From the NCBI GenBank assembly GCA_022559845.1, contig CM040121.1, positions 344,384,243-344,448,242 of the forward strand: 64,000 nucleotides of DNA. The letters are read 5' to 3'. The notes beneath the pieces are model-generated. The model searched no databases and was not told the origin of the DNA. It saw nothing but the letters and a program-made list of their open reading frames with translations. The position numbers and the translations under genes were made by a program. Shown here in pieces: positions 1 to 10,469 of this stretch. Every line of letters starts with the position of its first letter. The stretch's first letter is position 1. Source of the DNA: Amorphophallus konjac. Its lineage: Eukaryota; Streptophyta; Magnoliopsida; Alismatales; Araceae.

Positions 1-842
1 TTAGATTTATGAGCTTCTTCTAAGATCATCTTCTTAGTATCATCATGATCCGGAATACAAATGCGACCTCGAAACAAGAATCTTTCGTTATTTATAATAA
101 CAAAATCCGGTTGTTGCTCCATATCAGCCTTAATCTCTAATAATACGGGGTCATTCTCTTGTAACTTGACTAGATCTTTAATCAACGTAGGTTGTGTTCA
201 AATATTGGCTATAAAGCAATCTTCTTTCTTCATATCAACATCTAAATTTAATTGAGCAAATTTAGAAATAAGATTAGTCATACCTTTTAGAAGACTTGAT
301 AGCTTTCCTACTGGCTTTCTACTGAACGCATCAACTACATCATTTGCCTTGTCTGGATGATATTGAATATCGAAATCAAAGTCCTTGAGATACTCCAGCC
401 ATCGCCTTTGCCTCATATTCAACTCCTTTTGAGAAAAGAGGTATTTCAGGCTCTTATGATATGAATATACAGTAAATTTCTCCCCATAAAGATAATGACG
501 CCAAATCTTCAAGGTGAATATGACAGTAGCCAGCTCCAGGTCATGAACAGGATAATTCTCCTCATGTCGCTTCAATTGTCTTGACGCATAGCAAATCACC
601 TTGCCATTTTGCATGAGCACGCACCCTAGGCCAATGCCGGATGCATCAGTATAAATTTCAATTATGCCACCTTTAACAGACAATGCCAGTACAGGTGCCG
701 TGATGAGATGCTCCTTAAGAGTCAAGAAATTTTTTTCACATTCCTTTGTCCACTCGAAAGGATTTTCCTTCCTAGTGAGTCTTGTTAAAGGAGCGGCGAT
801 TTTGGAGAAATATTTGATAAACCACCTATAGTAACTGGCCAA
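1..842 (-). pseudogene. Element A RNase H and start of integrase
   Basis: The open stretch 198-842 carries the end of the RT connection and RNase H. A (Y)[14 protein letters not shown] segment gives the first catalytic Asp, followed by [10 protein letters not shown] and the [10 protein letters not shown] motif before the linker to integrase. Beyond it, 1-197 continues in degraded form (RFLFRGRICIPD-like wording), which is the region just before the integrase zinc finger. In a living element RNase H removes the RNA template during reverse transcription. The usual SDHKSLKYL motif reads SYHKSLKYL here. The integrase catalytic core is outside the window. Family assignment is firm; function is lost. 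Confidence 0.9.
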
Positions 843-1645
843 GCGAATGAAACTTCGAACTTAAGATACGGTGTTCGGTCGGCTCCAATTTTTAATAGCT
901 TCAACTTTAGAAGGATCTACTGCGATGCCTTCTTTAGAAATAATGTGGCCAAGAAAAGAAACATCCTTAAGCCAAAATTCACATTTGTTCAACTTAGCAT
1001 AGAGTTCATGTTCCTGTAAGGTTCACAGAGTAACCCTTAGATGTTCCTCGTGTTCCTCCTTTGTCTTAGAATAAATAAGGATATCATCAATGAATATGAC
1101 CATAAATTGGTCAAGATAAGGCCGAAACACATTGTTCATTAGTTGCATAAATACTGTCGGGGCATTATTTATCCCGAAAAACTTACCACGAATTCATAAT
1201 GCCCATATCTGCTTCAAAAAGTAGTCTTGTAAATATCTTCCTCCTTGATTCTTAGTTGATGATAGCCCGACCTAAGGTCGATCTTGGAGAAGTACTCCGC
1301 GCCAGAAAGTTGGTCAAATAACTCATTAATACGCGGCAATGGGTATTTGTTCTTGATGGTAAGTTGATTCAACTACTGGTTGTCGATGCATAACCTGAGG
1401 GAACCGTCCTTCTTCTTGACAAATAAGACTGGCACACCCCAAGGGGATGTGCTAGGTTGAATGAAGCCTTTTTCTAGTAGCTCTTGAAGTTGCTTCTTTA
1501 ATTCCTTCAACTCTGTGGGGGACATTCTGTGAGGAGCTATTGAAACAGGTGTTGCTCCAAGAACAAGTCCAATGGAGAAGTTTACTTCCCTTTCGGGTGG
1601 TAAACCAGGTAGATCCGATGAGAACACACCGGGAAACTCATTCAC
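843..1645 (-). pseudogene. Element A reverse transcriptase remnant
   Basis: The intact part 1373-1645 contains the pre-RT and RT entry typical of plant Ty3 elements: [31 protein letters not shown], a [22 protein letters not shown] segment and LRLCIDNQ. There it meets a stop where LCIDYRQLN is usual. Downstream, 1200-1372 still encodes recognisable [13 protein letters not shown] wording. The segment 843-1200, which should hold the palm with its Y-x-D-D box, is broken by several stops and frame changes. The domain once copied the element RNA into DNA. It is not functional now. Confidence 0.88.
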
Positions 1646-2353
1646 AATTAGAATATCTTCTAAGATGAGTTCTTTGGACTCAGTGGTGATTACGGAGGCA
1701 AGAAAAGCTTCACATCCTTGCGAAATGAGTTTTCAAGCATGAAGAGATGAAATAAGGGTAGGATGTTTCCTATACTTGATGCCAAGAAAGGAAAATCGCG
1801 GGAGACCTGGTTTCCGAAAAGAGATTATCCTATTACGGCAATTTATATAGGCATCGTGGTCTACAAGCCAATCTACACCTAGGATAGCATCGTAGCCTTC
1901 CATGTCAAGGCATACGAGGTTTGCAGGGAGATTATGACCTTCTACCATTACCTCGCTATCGGGGTAGTGAGTTGTAAGTTTAGTTCCGGGACCTAGGGGT
2001 GTGGTGATAGCTAGGTCCAAGGGTAGAGGAACTGATGAAACTTGCAAGGTTTTTGCAAAAGTAGTAGATATTAAAGAATGAGAAGCACCAGTATCAAATA
2101 ACACGAATGTAGGATGGGAATAGATTTGAACAGTACCTTCCATTAGCCCATCATCCTTGGGCGCTTCTTCATCATCCAGAACAGCGTTAAGACGAGCCTG
2201 TCGCTTGCGTCCACCACTGAAAAATTGATCCTTCATAAGGGGGCAATTCGGCATGCGGTGCTCCCAGCTTCCACATCTTAAGCAAGTGCCGAGATGCTTC
2301 CAGCACTCCTCGGCCGCGTGGCCAAATTTCTCGTAAAATATGCAAGCCATCAT
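1646..2353 (-). pseudogene. Element A zinc knuckles and aspartic protease
   Basis: The open stretch 1733-2353 starts with two CCHC-type knuckles. The second (CLRCGSWEHRMPNC) is intact. The first has lost its second Cys (CIFYEKFGH, Tyr for Cys). A retropepsin follows with the active-site triplet in LFDTGASHSLIS and a later ILGVDWL block, the usual spacing for plant Ty3 proteases. The knuckles bind element RNA during packaging, and the protease cuts the polyprotein. The stretch 1646-1732 links protease to RT and contains a stop near its upper end. Confidence 0.9.
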
Positions 2354-2690
2354 GACTTGCTTATGTTCCTCTTTTACCTTTTTGTTCTTGTGGTAGCCAC
2401 TACCACTCCCATTCTAGGATCTCTTCTTACTATCACGAGATTTGTAAGGTTCCGTGATGCTAAACTTCTCCTTCTTTCCATGCCGATCAGACTTTCGGCT
2501 CGGCTCCTCCCCTTTGCCTTTGAGTTTATCGACCTTCTCCAAGGTCCGTTCACATAAGTGTGCCCGCTGGGCCATCTCTGCATAGGTCCGAATATTTTGC
2601 GAGCCTAGTTGCTAGATGAAGATAGGCCTTAACCCATTCATGAAGCGATTAGCTTTGAGAAGATCAATGCTCACTAAATGCTGAGCATTT
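2354..2690 (-). pseudogene. Element A gag, 3' part
   Basis: Minus-strand reading gives degraded gag. Wording like HLVSIDLLKANRFMNGL just inside 2690 corresponds to the segment of element D's gag that reads HLISTEKMKAKRFLNGL. A stop and frame changes follow before a Lys/Arg-rich stretch (2374-2583) leading to the zinc knuckles. The N-terminal half of gag is missing because element T joins at about 2688, and A sequence does not resume on the far side of T at 20626, so part of A has been lost. Confidence 0.8.
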
Positions 2691-2750
2691 ACAGGATCAT
2701 GCCCCAACCGTTGCGCTAAAAGCTCGAGCTGGTAGCAAAGGCGGACCGTA
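2688..2750 (-). mobile_element. Element T, left piece: tip of its 3' terminal repeat
   Basis: This piece matches 20541-20603 nearly base for base at first (GGATCATGCCCCAACCG, then a run through GCGCTAAAAGCTCGAG). It is the outer end of a terminal direct repeat cut by element B after 2750. The rest of the same repeat copy resumes at 20303. Its last five bases, CCGTA (2746-2750), are B's target duplication. Confidence 0.75.
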
Positions 2751-4057
2751 TGATGAATTCTTGTGGAAGAGCCTTGGGCGCCCCCTTCCACTCTCCTCCC
2801 TCTCCCCCTTGCAGCTGAGACGGTTGCTATTCTGAGGTGTGACGCCTCCCCTATCAGTTCCGATCACCGCCGCCGCAGCCACGAGCCGCCATCGCACCGC
2901 CATCGAGTTCATCGGAGTTCTGTCTATAGCCAACCACAGTCACTTCCATGAATTACTGCAATCAGCCACGAGCTCCTTTTGATCTGGGATTTTGAGGGAG
3001 TGTTCCAGAGGCCGTCCCCATACTCTACAAAAATCGAGCTCAGAAGCTGAATGGGACGTCTTCCTGGCAGTCAACGGCAGTTCTCAGACAACTCACCTGC
3101 AGATCTGAGAGTTCGGGTACTGTACAATAGGAGCTTCACAATTCAACAAAGCCTATATCCACGCAGATCCAGGTCCCCTCTCTTGGCTTAGATTGGAGGA
3201 TTTCAAGAGAGCTTTCCAATGATAGCTCCTGTGCCCCGATCCGACATCGGGATTGGTCGCAGCGGCTGATCTCGCCGGAGCGCGCGCCGGAAAACAGAAT
3301 TCAAAATCCGTGGACAGCAACTTCAAGAGGTGGGGATCAGAGCCGAACGGCCACCGACCGGAGTTTCCGGCCGACTGCCATCCAGCGAGGCGCGCCACCA
3401 GGGGTCCCCATCACAGTAGGCCCCACCCCAGTAGGCCCGGGGGACAGCACCATCCGTGGGCCCCACGGACCCGTAGATCGCGCAGTCCTGAGCGCACGAA
3501 AACGCGGAGTTCGGCACCACCGGGCGACATCAAGATGCTGCCCGTCAACCCGATTCACGTGATTCCCGGGCCCCACATGTGACCTATTACCTCCCTGCGT
3601 GGAGTGGGTCAAATCTTTGTACTGCTGTAAACTTGTTTAACCGGGAGTCCGTAAATCGGCCGGGGTTGTCTTCGCCACGCCGGGTGCGTGGAGGTAATGA
3701 TCTTACCTTCTTGGCATTCATTTGCTTAGTTAGTATTTGGTCATATGCCACTGCGAGAGTGTAGGTTTCTAGCCTGTGTGTTCATGTCGCCACTGTGAGT
3801 GTGAGAGTGACCCGTCACGCGACTCGATCCGAGTCCGGAAGTTGAGTCAGACTACCTTGAACTCTGCCGGTTCCTTAACCGCGCACGATCCACGCTTTCC
3901 GTCGCTTGGGACGATGAGTGAGTTTACACTTCTATTAACGACGTGTAGCCCATAGGAGCTCTTAGTGTCGAGCCGAGGTCGCTCTAGTATTCGTGTCGTT
4001 GCTGGTCGAGTCGTGTCCGTCTCATATAGCGTCGTCTCCTCAGTCCGTCCCGCATCA
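2751..4057 (+). repeat. Element B 5' LTR
   Basis: The 1307-bp repeat is matched throughout by 18991-20297. It is GC-rich in the middle (about 3200-3570), with several GGCCCCAC-type boxes. I see no clear TATA box. Open stretches inside it recur in the 3' copy only because the LTR is duplicated; they have no gene features. Confidence 0.95.
3456..3466. promoter_or_regulatory. Palindromic TCP-type box in element B LTR
   Basis: GTGGGCCCCAC fits GTGGGNCCCAC, the known overlap of class I and class II TCP transcription-factor sites. The same box stands at 19696-19706 in the 3' LTR, and as GTGGGGCCCAC at 61771-61781 in the diverged LTR of element F. Other GGCCCCAC boxes lie close by. Binding is inferred from the motif only. 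Confidence 0.5.
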
Positions 4058-4060
4058 GTT

Positions 4061-4078
4061 TGGTATCAGAGCGAGTTG
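4061..4078 (+). other. Element B primer-binding site
   Basis: TGGTATCAGAGCGAGTTG begins three bases after the LTR end. Its first 12 bases complement the 3' end of plant initiator tRNA-Met, the primer used by most plant Ty3 and Ty1 elements. Confidence 0.9.
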
Positions 4079-4208
4079 AGTCTAGGGTAGTCATTGCATA
4101 AGTCTCGCATGCACCATGGTCTAAGTCGAGTCTAAGATCATCACTATTTTCAAAACAAAAAAAAAAGGTGTTTTAAAATTACATTTCATCCTGATAATTT
4201 GGTATCTT

Positions 4209-4310
4209 AAAAGGTGTTGTCCGAACGTTAGGCTACGCCTATCGGGAGGTCGCACACTTGCGGGAGTGATCTTCGGATCGATTAACTCCGCCACGTACCG
4301 GATATTTGTT
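4209..4310 (+). other. Structured leader RNA shared by elements B and D
   Basis: This untranslated stretch before gag is nearly the same as the leader of element D (minus strand, 32590-32700), although the LTRs of the two are unrelated. Three hairpins can be drawn. HP1 is CCGA-(ACGT)-TAGGC-TAC-GCCTA-TCGG (4221-4245). HP2 is ACTT-GCGG-GAGT (4256-4267). HP3 is GATC-TTCG-GATC (4268-4279). In D, HP3 reads GGTC-TTCG-GACC, so one pair has changed on both sides. A role in packaging, dimerisation or translation is inferred from position. Confidence 0.7.
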
Positions 4311-4409
4311 AGGTCTAAGTGCATCTTTTTGCATTAGTTGGTGTCTTCTAGGTCGTGTGTCAGTTGCATGCCCACCCGTCGAGGTACCCAATACTCGCCA
4401 CCACCACCT

Positions 4410-5825
4410 ATGGCGGATTCCCGGGCCCGTAGCTCCGATGAGTCCTCGATGGCCGAGATGTTCCGAGCCATTATGGAACGTCTTGACACGCGTATGGATG
4501 GTCTTAGTACGCGTATGGATGGCATAGGAACGCGTCTAGAAGGGCGGATGAAAGTCCTCGAGGATCGGGCCGAGAATTCGGATCAGTCCATCCAGGGCCT
4601 AGTTGGGAGAATTGCCATCCTCGAGAGGGGCCCAGTAGCGGCGTAACCCGCGCCGACGAACGGCCAACAAGAGCCGATTCGGCAACCTGCTGCACCAAGG
4701 GCTCAGGCGGAGAATGTTGGGGTACAACAGGTGCATGTGGTGGATGATTATGCATCTGATAATGATCAAGGGGGTAACGGTCGTCGTAATCAACGATGGA
4801 ATTGTGATGACGAGGATGACGACCGCATTCTTAGGGGCGTGCATGCGGACCCTCCCACTTTTAGCGGGTCCTTGGACCCTAGGGTGTATTTAGATTGGGA
4901 GGCCGGCATGGACCGGTACTTCGAGTGGTTTGAGATGACGGACCACCGAAGAGTCCGATACGCAAAGATGAAGCTGCAAGGGTAGGCCCAAACTTATTGG
5001 ACCAATGTGGAGAGCCTGCTCAACCAGTGACGTCAACCCCAAATCGGTACTTGGGATGATATGAAAATCAAGTTGAGGGAGAAATACCTTCCTGCCTCAT
5101 ATCGCCAACGTCTCATAGACAAATGGCAAAGCATCTCCCAAGGGAACCGATCTGTGACCGAGTACACCGCCGAGTTCGATGAGTATTACTTACGGTGTGG
5201 AGTCACGGAGGAGAGCACCATGACTATATCCCGCTTTTGAAGAGGTTTGCGACCCAATTATCAATATGAACTCTTTCGCCACAATGCAACCACTTTGGAG
5301 CAGGCATATCAGATAGCTCTCGAATTGGAGCAATTCGAGGCCGAGTTCGAGTCACCCCATCAGTTGGGCTCCTTTCCCCTTCGTAGTGTCGAGCCACGTG
5401 GCTCATCTGGCACGTATCCGAGGGCCCCCATGGCTCGACCTCAGGAGCCCTCTTGTCCCGAGCCCTTTGCTTCTAGGCCTCGCCCTCCACCCCCGAGGGA
5501 CCTTCCTCGTCCCCAACATCTTACGGCTCCACCCTTAGCCCGTCCATCGGCCCCCGCACCTCCTGCACGCCCTTTGTTGCCTACACCTCCTATTCATCGG
5601 GAGGATAAAGGTAAAGGGCCTATGATTGGGGAGCCTAGTGGATCACGGTAGTAGTGTTTTCGCTGCAATGGATTTGGCCATTTCGCCAACTAGTGTCTCA
5701 CCCGCCCATCTCTTATCATTGGGGACACACAGGCCAAGGATACCACCCCTGCGGGTCTCGAGTTAGTCACCTATGTGGCCGATCAGGAGCTAGCTGATGA
5801 ATACTATGAGATCGAAGGTGACGAC
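4410..5825 (+). pseudogene. Element B gag
   Basis: Capsid-type gag, with a likely start at 4410 (MADSRARSS); an in-frame ATG at 4338 is an alternative. The N terminus has a heptad repeat around MERLDTRMDGLSTRMDG, a probable coiled coil. The core includes DPPTFSGSLDPRVYLDWE, TWDDMKIKLREKYLP and SVTEYTAEFDEYYLRC, typical of plant Ty3 capsids. A Pro-rich linker (5400-5600) precedes one zinc knuckle of the form CFRCNGFGHFANxC. In-frame stops lie at 4644, 4983, 5028, 5238, 5649, 5652 and 5691, several explained by CAG-to-TAG or CGA-to-TGA. There is no frameshift. Gag forms the particle that packages element RNA. Confidence 0.88.
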
Positions 5826-7742
5826 TAGGAGGCCCCGCATCCTGATGATACCCACGTGGGGGTCGTCAGGTGTATTCTCACCCAGCCACAGGCCAGTGAT
5901 GACTGGCGTCGGACCACTATTTTTCATACCTTATGTAGGCTGGGCAAGCATGCATGTAAAGTGATCATCGATAGCGGGAGTTGCATTAATGCAATCTCCA
6001 CGGGTGCTGTCTCCCATTTTGGTCTTACACCGGTGGATCACCCTAGCGCCTATCGTGTATCATGGGTGGATTCCACTTCCATTCCGATCAGGCTGCGGTG
6101 CTTGGTCCCACTGCAGTTCTTTGCCTACCGTGACGAGGTTTGGTGTGATGTCCTACCCATGGAGGTGGGCAACATTATTTTGGGTAGGCCGTGGTTATTT
6201 GATCGGGATGCCACACTCCATGGCCGGTCGAACACCTGTACCTTCGACCATGAGGGCCAACAGATTACTCTCGAACCCCATCGGCCCAAGAGCTCATCAG
6301 TCAGGGGTCGTACTGGCCCTAGTGCTCCGGAGCCTTCCCTCCCCTGGCCCAGTACCCCGCCCCCAGCTCGGGCTATGACCGTTACATCCGGCCCAGGCGA
6401 GCCCTCGACGAGGAGATTGATGTTGATTAGCTCCCAGAAGATGGAGCGGGAGGCTAGTCGGGGCTGCCCTGTGTTTGCCATTGCGGTCCGAGAGGTAGAG
6501 AGAGACTCCGAGGGTGAGCTCCCACCCGAGGTTGTCCCCATTCTGCAGGAGTTTGCTGATATCTTTCCTGATGAGCTTCCCGAGGGACTCCCACCTATGT
6601 GGGATATTCAGCATGCCATCGACCTTATTCTGGGCTCTTCATTGCCCAACCTTCCACATTATCGCATGAGCCCCACGGAACATGTCGAGCTAAAACGGCA
6701 GGTCGATGAGTTGATGGAGAGAGGATCTGTTCGGGACAGCATGAGTCCATGTGCTGTACCCGCTTTACTCGCCCCGAAGAAGGATGGCACGTGGAGAATG
6801 TGCATTGATAGCCACGCCATCAACAAAATCACCGTGAAGTACATGTTCCCTATTCCCCGCCTGGATGACATGCTAGACATGATGGCTGGTGCCACTATCT
6901 TTTCGAAGATTGATCTTAAGAGTGGCTACCATCAGGTGCGGATTAGGCCAGGTGATGAGTGGAAGACTACTTTTAAGACCAAGGACGGTCTATATGAGTG
7001 GTTGGTCATGCCTTTTGGGTTGACCAATGCCCCCGGCACATTCATGCGACTCATGACTCAGGTCCTTCGACCATTTATTGGAGTCTTTGTGGTTGTGTAT
7101 TTTGATGATATCCTTATCTATAGTCGCACCACGGGGGACCACTTAGACCACCTTCGGCAGGTCTGTCTTCTTCTTCGGCGAGAGCAGTTGTTTGCAAACC
7201 CACAGAAGTGCGCCTTCATGACATCTCAGCTTACCTTCTTGGGTTTCATTGTGTATAGTACTAGGGTCTCCGCCGATCCGGAGAAGGTCCGGGCCATTGT
7301 TGAGTGGCCGGAACCCCGTACGGTTCATGATGTCCGCAGCTTTCATGGCCTTGCGACGTTCTATCGTCGCTTTATCCACGGATTTAGCTCCGTCACCGCC
7401 CCGATCACGGATTGTATCCGGAAGGGCACCTTTGTATGGACGAAGGCCGCCGCTACCGCCTTCAAGGACATCTAGGAGCGCATGACCCAGACACCTATCC
7501 TTCGATTGCCTAATTTCTCGAAGGTGTTTGAGGTCTCTTGTGATGCGTCGGGTGTTGGGATAGGAGGTGTGTTGAGTCAGGAGGCCCACCTGATCGAATA
7601 TTTCAGCGAGAAGCTGAATGACGCGAAACTGCGATACTCCACATATGATAAGGAATTTTACGAGTTGTTCAGGCTCTTAGGCATTGGAGGCACTATCTTT
7701 TACATCAGGAGTTTGTCCTATACTCCGATCATGAGGCATTGA
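5826..7742 (+). pseudogene. Element B protease, reverse transcriptase and start of RNase H
   Basis: After a stop at 5826 the frame is open to 7475. The protease has DSG in the active site (CKVIIDSGSCINAIS) and a later IILGRPWLFDRDA block. RT follows with the pre-[55 protein letters not shown] and the catalytic VYFDDILIYS (near 7098-7127), then FLGFIV and the thumb. A TAG at 7473 precedes RNase H (PILRLPNFSKVFEVSCDASG). Near 7680 one base is missing where a LEHW-type motif is expected, so this frame ends at 7742 and the reading continues one frame over. The reading otherwise continues gag's frame. Family firm; product dead. Confidence 0.93.
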
Positions 7743-9547
7743 GGTACCTCCATTCCCAAAAGAAGCTTAACTCGCGTCACAGTCGTTGGGTCGAGTATCT
7801 CCAACAGTTCACATTTGTGCTTAAACATAAGGCTGGAGTGGAGAACAAGGTGGCCGATGCCTTGAGTCGGCGAGCATGTCTGCTTACCACCATGAGTGCC
7901 GAGGTCATAGGGTTGGAAAAGATGAGAGAGGCCTATGTTGACTGTCCTGACTTCGGTCAGGTTTATGCCACTCTCCAGGCCGGACCCTCGAGAGACCTTG
8001 ATGACTTTGTGCTCCAGGATGGTTACCTCTTTCGTGGAGGAAGGCTATGTGTTCCTCGAACTTCGGTTCAAGATTTTTTAGTATGGGAGCTACATGCGGG
8101 AGGTCTAGCCGGCCACTTTGGTCGGAACAAGACTATTGAGGCAGTTGAGCATCGATTTTATTGGTCGAGCTTGAAGCGCGATGTTGCTCACATCGTGGCT
8201 CAGTGCCGTACATGTGCTACGGCCAAGATGAAGAAGCAAAGCTCGGGCCTTTATACGCCTCTTCTCGTGCTAGATGCCCCGTGGCAGGATGTTAGCATGG
8301 ACTTTATTTTGGGATTGCCACGTACCTCCAGGAAGCATGATTCAGTCTATGTGGTGGTTGACCGTTTCTCAAAAATGGCCATTTTCATCCCTTGCTCGAA
8401 GACTTCGGATGCTTCGAGGGTAGCCCGCCTTTTCCTTACGCATGTGGTGTGCAAGTTCGGGTTGCCTCGCACTATAGTGTCTGACCGTGATGTGAGATTC
8501 ACCTCCTATTTTTGGAAGACACTATGGCATATGATGGGTACTCACCTCAAGTTTTCCACTGCATATCATCCCCAGATAGATGGTCAGACCGAGGTGGTCA
8601 ATAGGAGTCTGGGTGACCTTTTGAGGTGTCTTGTTAGGGACCGCATTGGGGATTGGGATCTCATTCTACCCATGGCAGAGTTTGCATATAATGATTCGGT
8701 GAATAAGTCTACCGGCATGAGTCCATTCGAGATTGTCACAGGTCGTAGGCCTAGGAAGCCAGTGGATCTTGTCCCCATGCCTATCCATGCACGTGTGTCA
8801 GAGTTGGCCGAGTCGTTTGCTAGGCAAGTTAGGAGTTTACACGATGACATCCGTCGTCACATTGAGTCCAGTAATGTACGTTACAAAGAGCTAGCCGATG
8901 CTCACCGACACCACCGAGAGTTCCAAGAGGGCGAATATGTCATGATCAGGGTAAGACCTGAACGGTTTCCCTCTGGAACCGTTAAGAAGTTGCAAGCTCA
9001 CGGAGCCGGTCTATTTAGAGTGTTGAAACGCGTTGGATCCAATGCGTATGTTGTGGACCTGCCCGAGGAATACGGTATAAGCTCTACTTTTAATATTTCA
9101 GATCTAGTTGTATATAGGGACCCAACGGTGATCCCTAGTGAGCCTTTCGAGCCATCTCCTCCCCTTGAGAGTGATCCCACACCTGAGTGTCCACCTCCAG
9201 CCCCTTTGTCACGGCAGCGTGAGCATATAGATCATATACTGGATGAGCAGGTGACAGTTACCAAAAGTGGATCCTACCCGCGCTACCTAGTGCGATGGAG
9301 AGGACGGCTCGCTACCGAGGACACATGGATCACACATGGAGAGTTGCAGCGGATTGATCCGGACCTTCTGGAGCGATACCGGAGCGATGCAGACCCTTAC
9401 TCAACAGGGTTGAGTTTCTCCCACCCGGGGAGAATTGGTGCGGACACCCGAGTAGTTACGCCGAGCCACCGGTACCGCACGCGGAGCACGACTCGAGCCA
9501 CTTCAGCGTCCATCTGGCTCGGAGACAGCCTGGAGACTCCCCCCTGA
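7739..9547 (+). pseudogene. Element B RNase H end, integrase and chromodomain
   Basis: The 602-residue open stretch begins with the end of RNase H (SRWVEYLQQF, NKVADALSR). Next comes the integrase zinc domain (HAGG...GHFGRNKT...CRTCATAK). The DD35E core follows: Asp in the DFILGLPRTSRKHDSVYVV segment, Asp in IVSDRDVRFTSYFW, Glu in DGQTEVVNRSL. The C terminus carries a chromodomain-like fold, HILDEQVTVTKSG, YPRYLVRWRG, DTWITHGELQRI, which in chromoviruses guides integration toward marked chromatin. This part is uninterrupted, unlike gag. It is disconnected from the upstream frame by the 1-bp loss near 7680. Exact clade not assigned. Confidence 0.94.
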
Positions 9548-9813
9548 GTCTCGACATTTATCATATTTGTTTAGACGTTATTTGTGTGTAATGTGTGTGT
9601 GTTTCATTTTATTCGGTTTGTAATTTTGATTGTAAGAAGGGTTTATTTGTAAAATGAGACCCCCGGGCCCCACGGGCCCCCAGACCTCTTCCCATTGATC
9701 CACCTCAGCCTAGGGCCCCATGTGGGGTCAGTCAACATTTCAAATGGAGACATCTAGAAGGTTGAATGATAAATGCCACATGGGTAGACAATTGGACTTC
9801 AAAGTCCAAGGTA
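9548..9813 (+). other. Element B 3' non-coding region, first part
   Basis: No coding signal. It holds GC-rich runs with GGGCCCCA boxes (9660-9735) after the integrase stop. The region is cut by element C and resumes at 18797. The last five bases before C, GGCTA (9814-9818), are C's target duplication. Confidence 0.75.
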
Positions 9814-10366
9814 GGCTATGTAGCACCCCGAAATTTTTAAATGATACATATTAATATTGGTCATGAAATAGCCTAAATTGATAATGGGCCTACATATTAA
9901 TTAAAAGGTTATAAATAAATCCTTCAAAGGGATAAAACCCAACCCTTAAGCTAGAACTAAATTGGCCTCATTCGAGATACAAAAAAAATGATGAATAAAG
10001 AGTCATAGGATCGAACTCGACTCTGATATCCGAGACGATAAAGGGAATTAATAAAGTTATAAGAAAAAGACCCACATATATATATATATATATAGAGTCC
10101 TATTAAATAATTAGGCTAAAAAGCTTATGATAATTTTAGCATACATAACTAATGGGCTTTACAGAATATCTATATATTTATATATATAATTCTACCGATT
10201 TAAACTAGATAAAAATATTTATAAGTCTACTAAATATAATTAGTGGGCCCAACTAAACTTAAACACCCAACCCAATTATCTTAATGTAATGGGCTTTTCT
10301 TATCCATTAATCTAATTATATATAAAATAGAGAAATACTTAATAAGACTTACACCCATATTCGACA

Positions 10367-10374
10367 TATAAAGG
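10367..10374 (+). promoter_or_regulatory. Candidate TATA box, element C LTR
   Basis: TATAAAGG stands about 550 bases into the LTR and is kept in the 3' LTR near 15509. If used, transcription starts soon after and most of this long LTR is transcribed. The surrounding AT richness makes chance possible. Confidence 0.35.
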
Positions 10375-10400
10375 CCAAACCTTTTTAATGTATCTACGTG

Positions 10401-10404
<4 letters not shown>

Positions 10405-10467
<63 letters not shown>
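10405..10467. repeat. (TA)n microsatellite in element C 5' LTR
   Basis: About 31 TA units. The equivalent place in the 3' LTR (15543-15561) has about nine. The LTRs were identical at insertion, so the difference arose later. Confidence 0.95.

Positions 10468-10469
<2 letters not shown>

Larger units (their letters stand above)
1..2690 (-). mobile_element. Element A: decayed Ty3/gypsy retrotransposon, partial
   Basis: Read on the minus strand, the order is gag, zinc knuckles, protease, reverse transcriptase, RNase H, then the start of integrase, which is the Ty3/gypsy order. The 3' part lies beyond the left edge. The 5' part ends inside gag, where small element T has inserted. No LTR of A is in the window. 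The reading frame changes several times, so A carries more indels than the other elements here, and it is the outermost host of the nest A > T > B > C. The wording of its RNase H region is close to that of element D, so a Tekay-like chromovirus is likely; without the C terminus this is inference. Confidence 0.93.

Noticed and set aside
3253..3582. 109-residue open stretch in element B's LTR, repeated at 19493-19822, as a conserved gene
   Set aside because: It is repeated only because the LTR is repeated; low-complexity Pro/Arg-rich product in GC-rich DNA with no domain.
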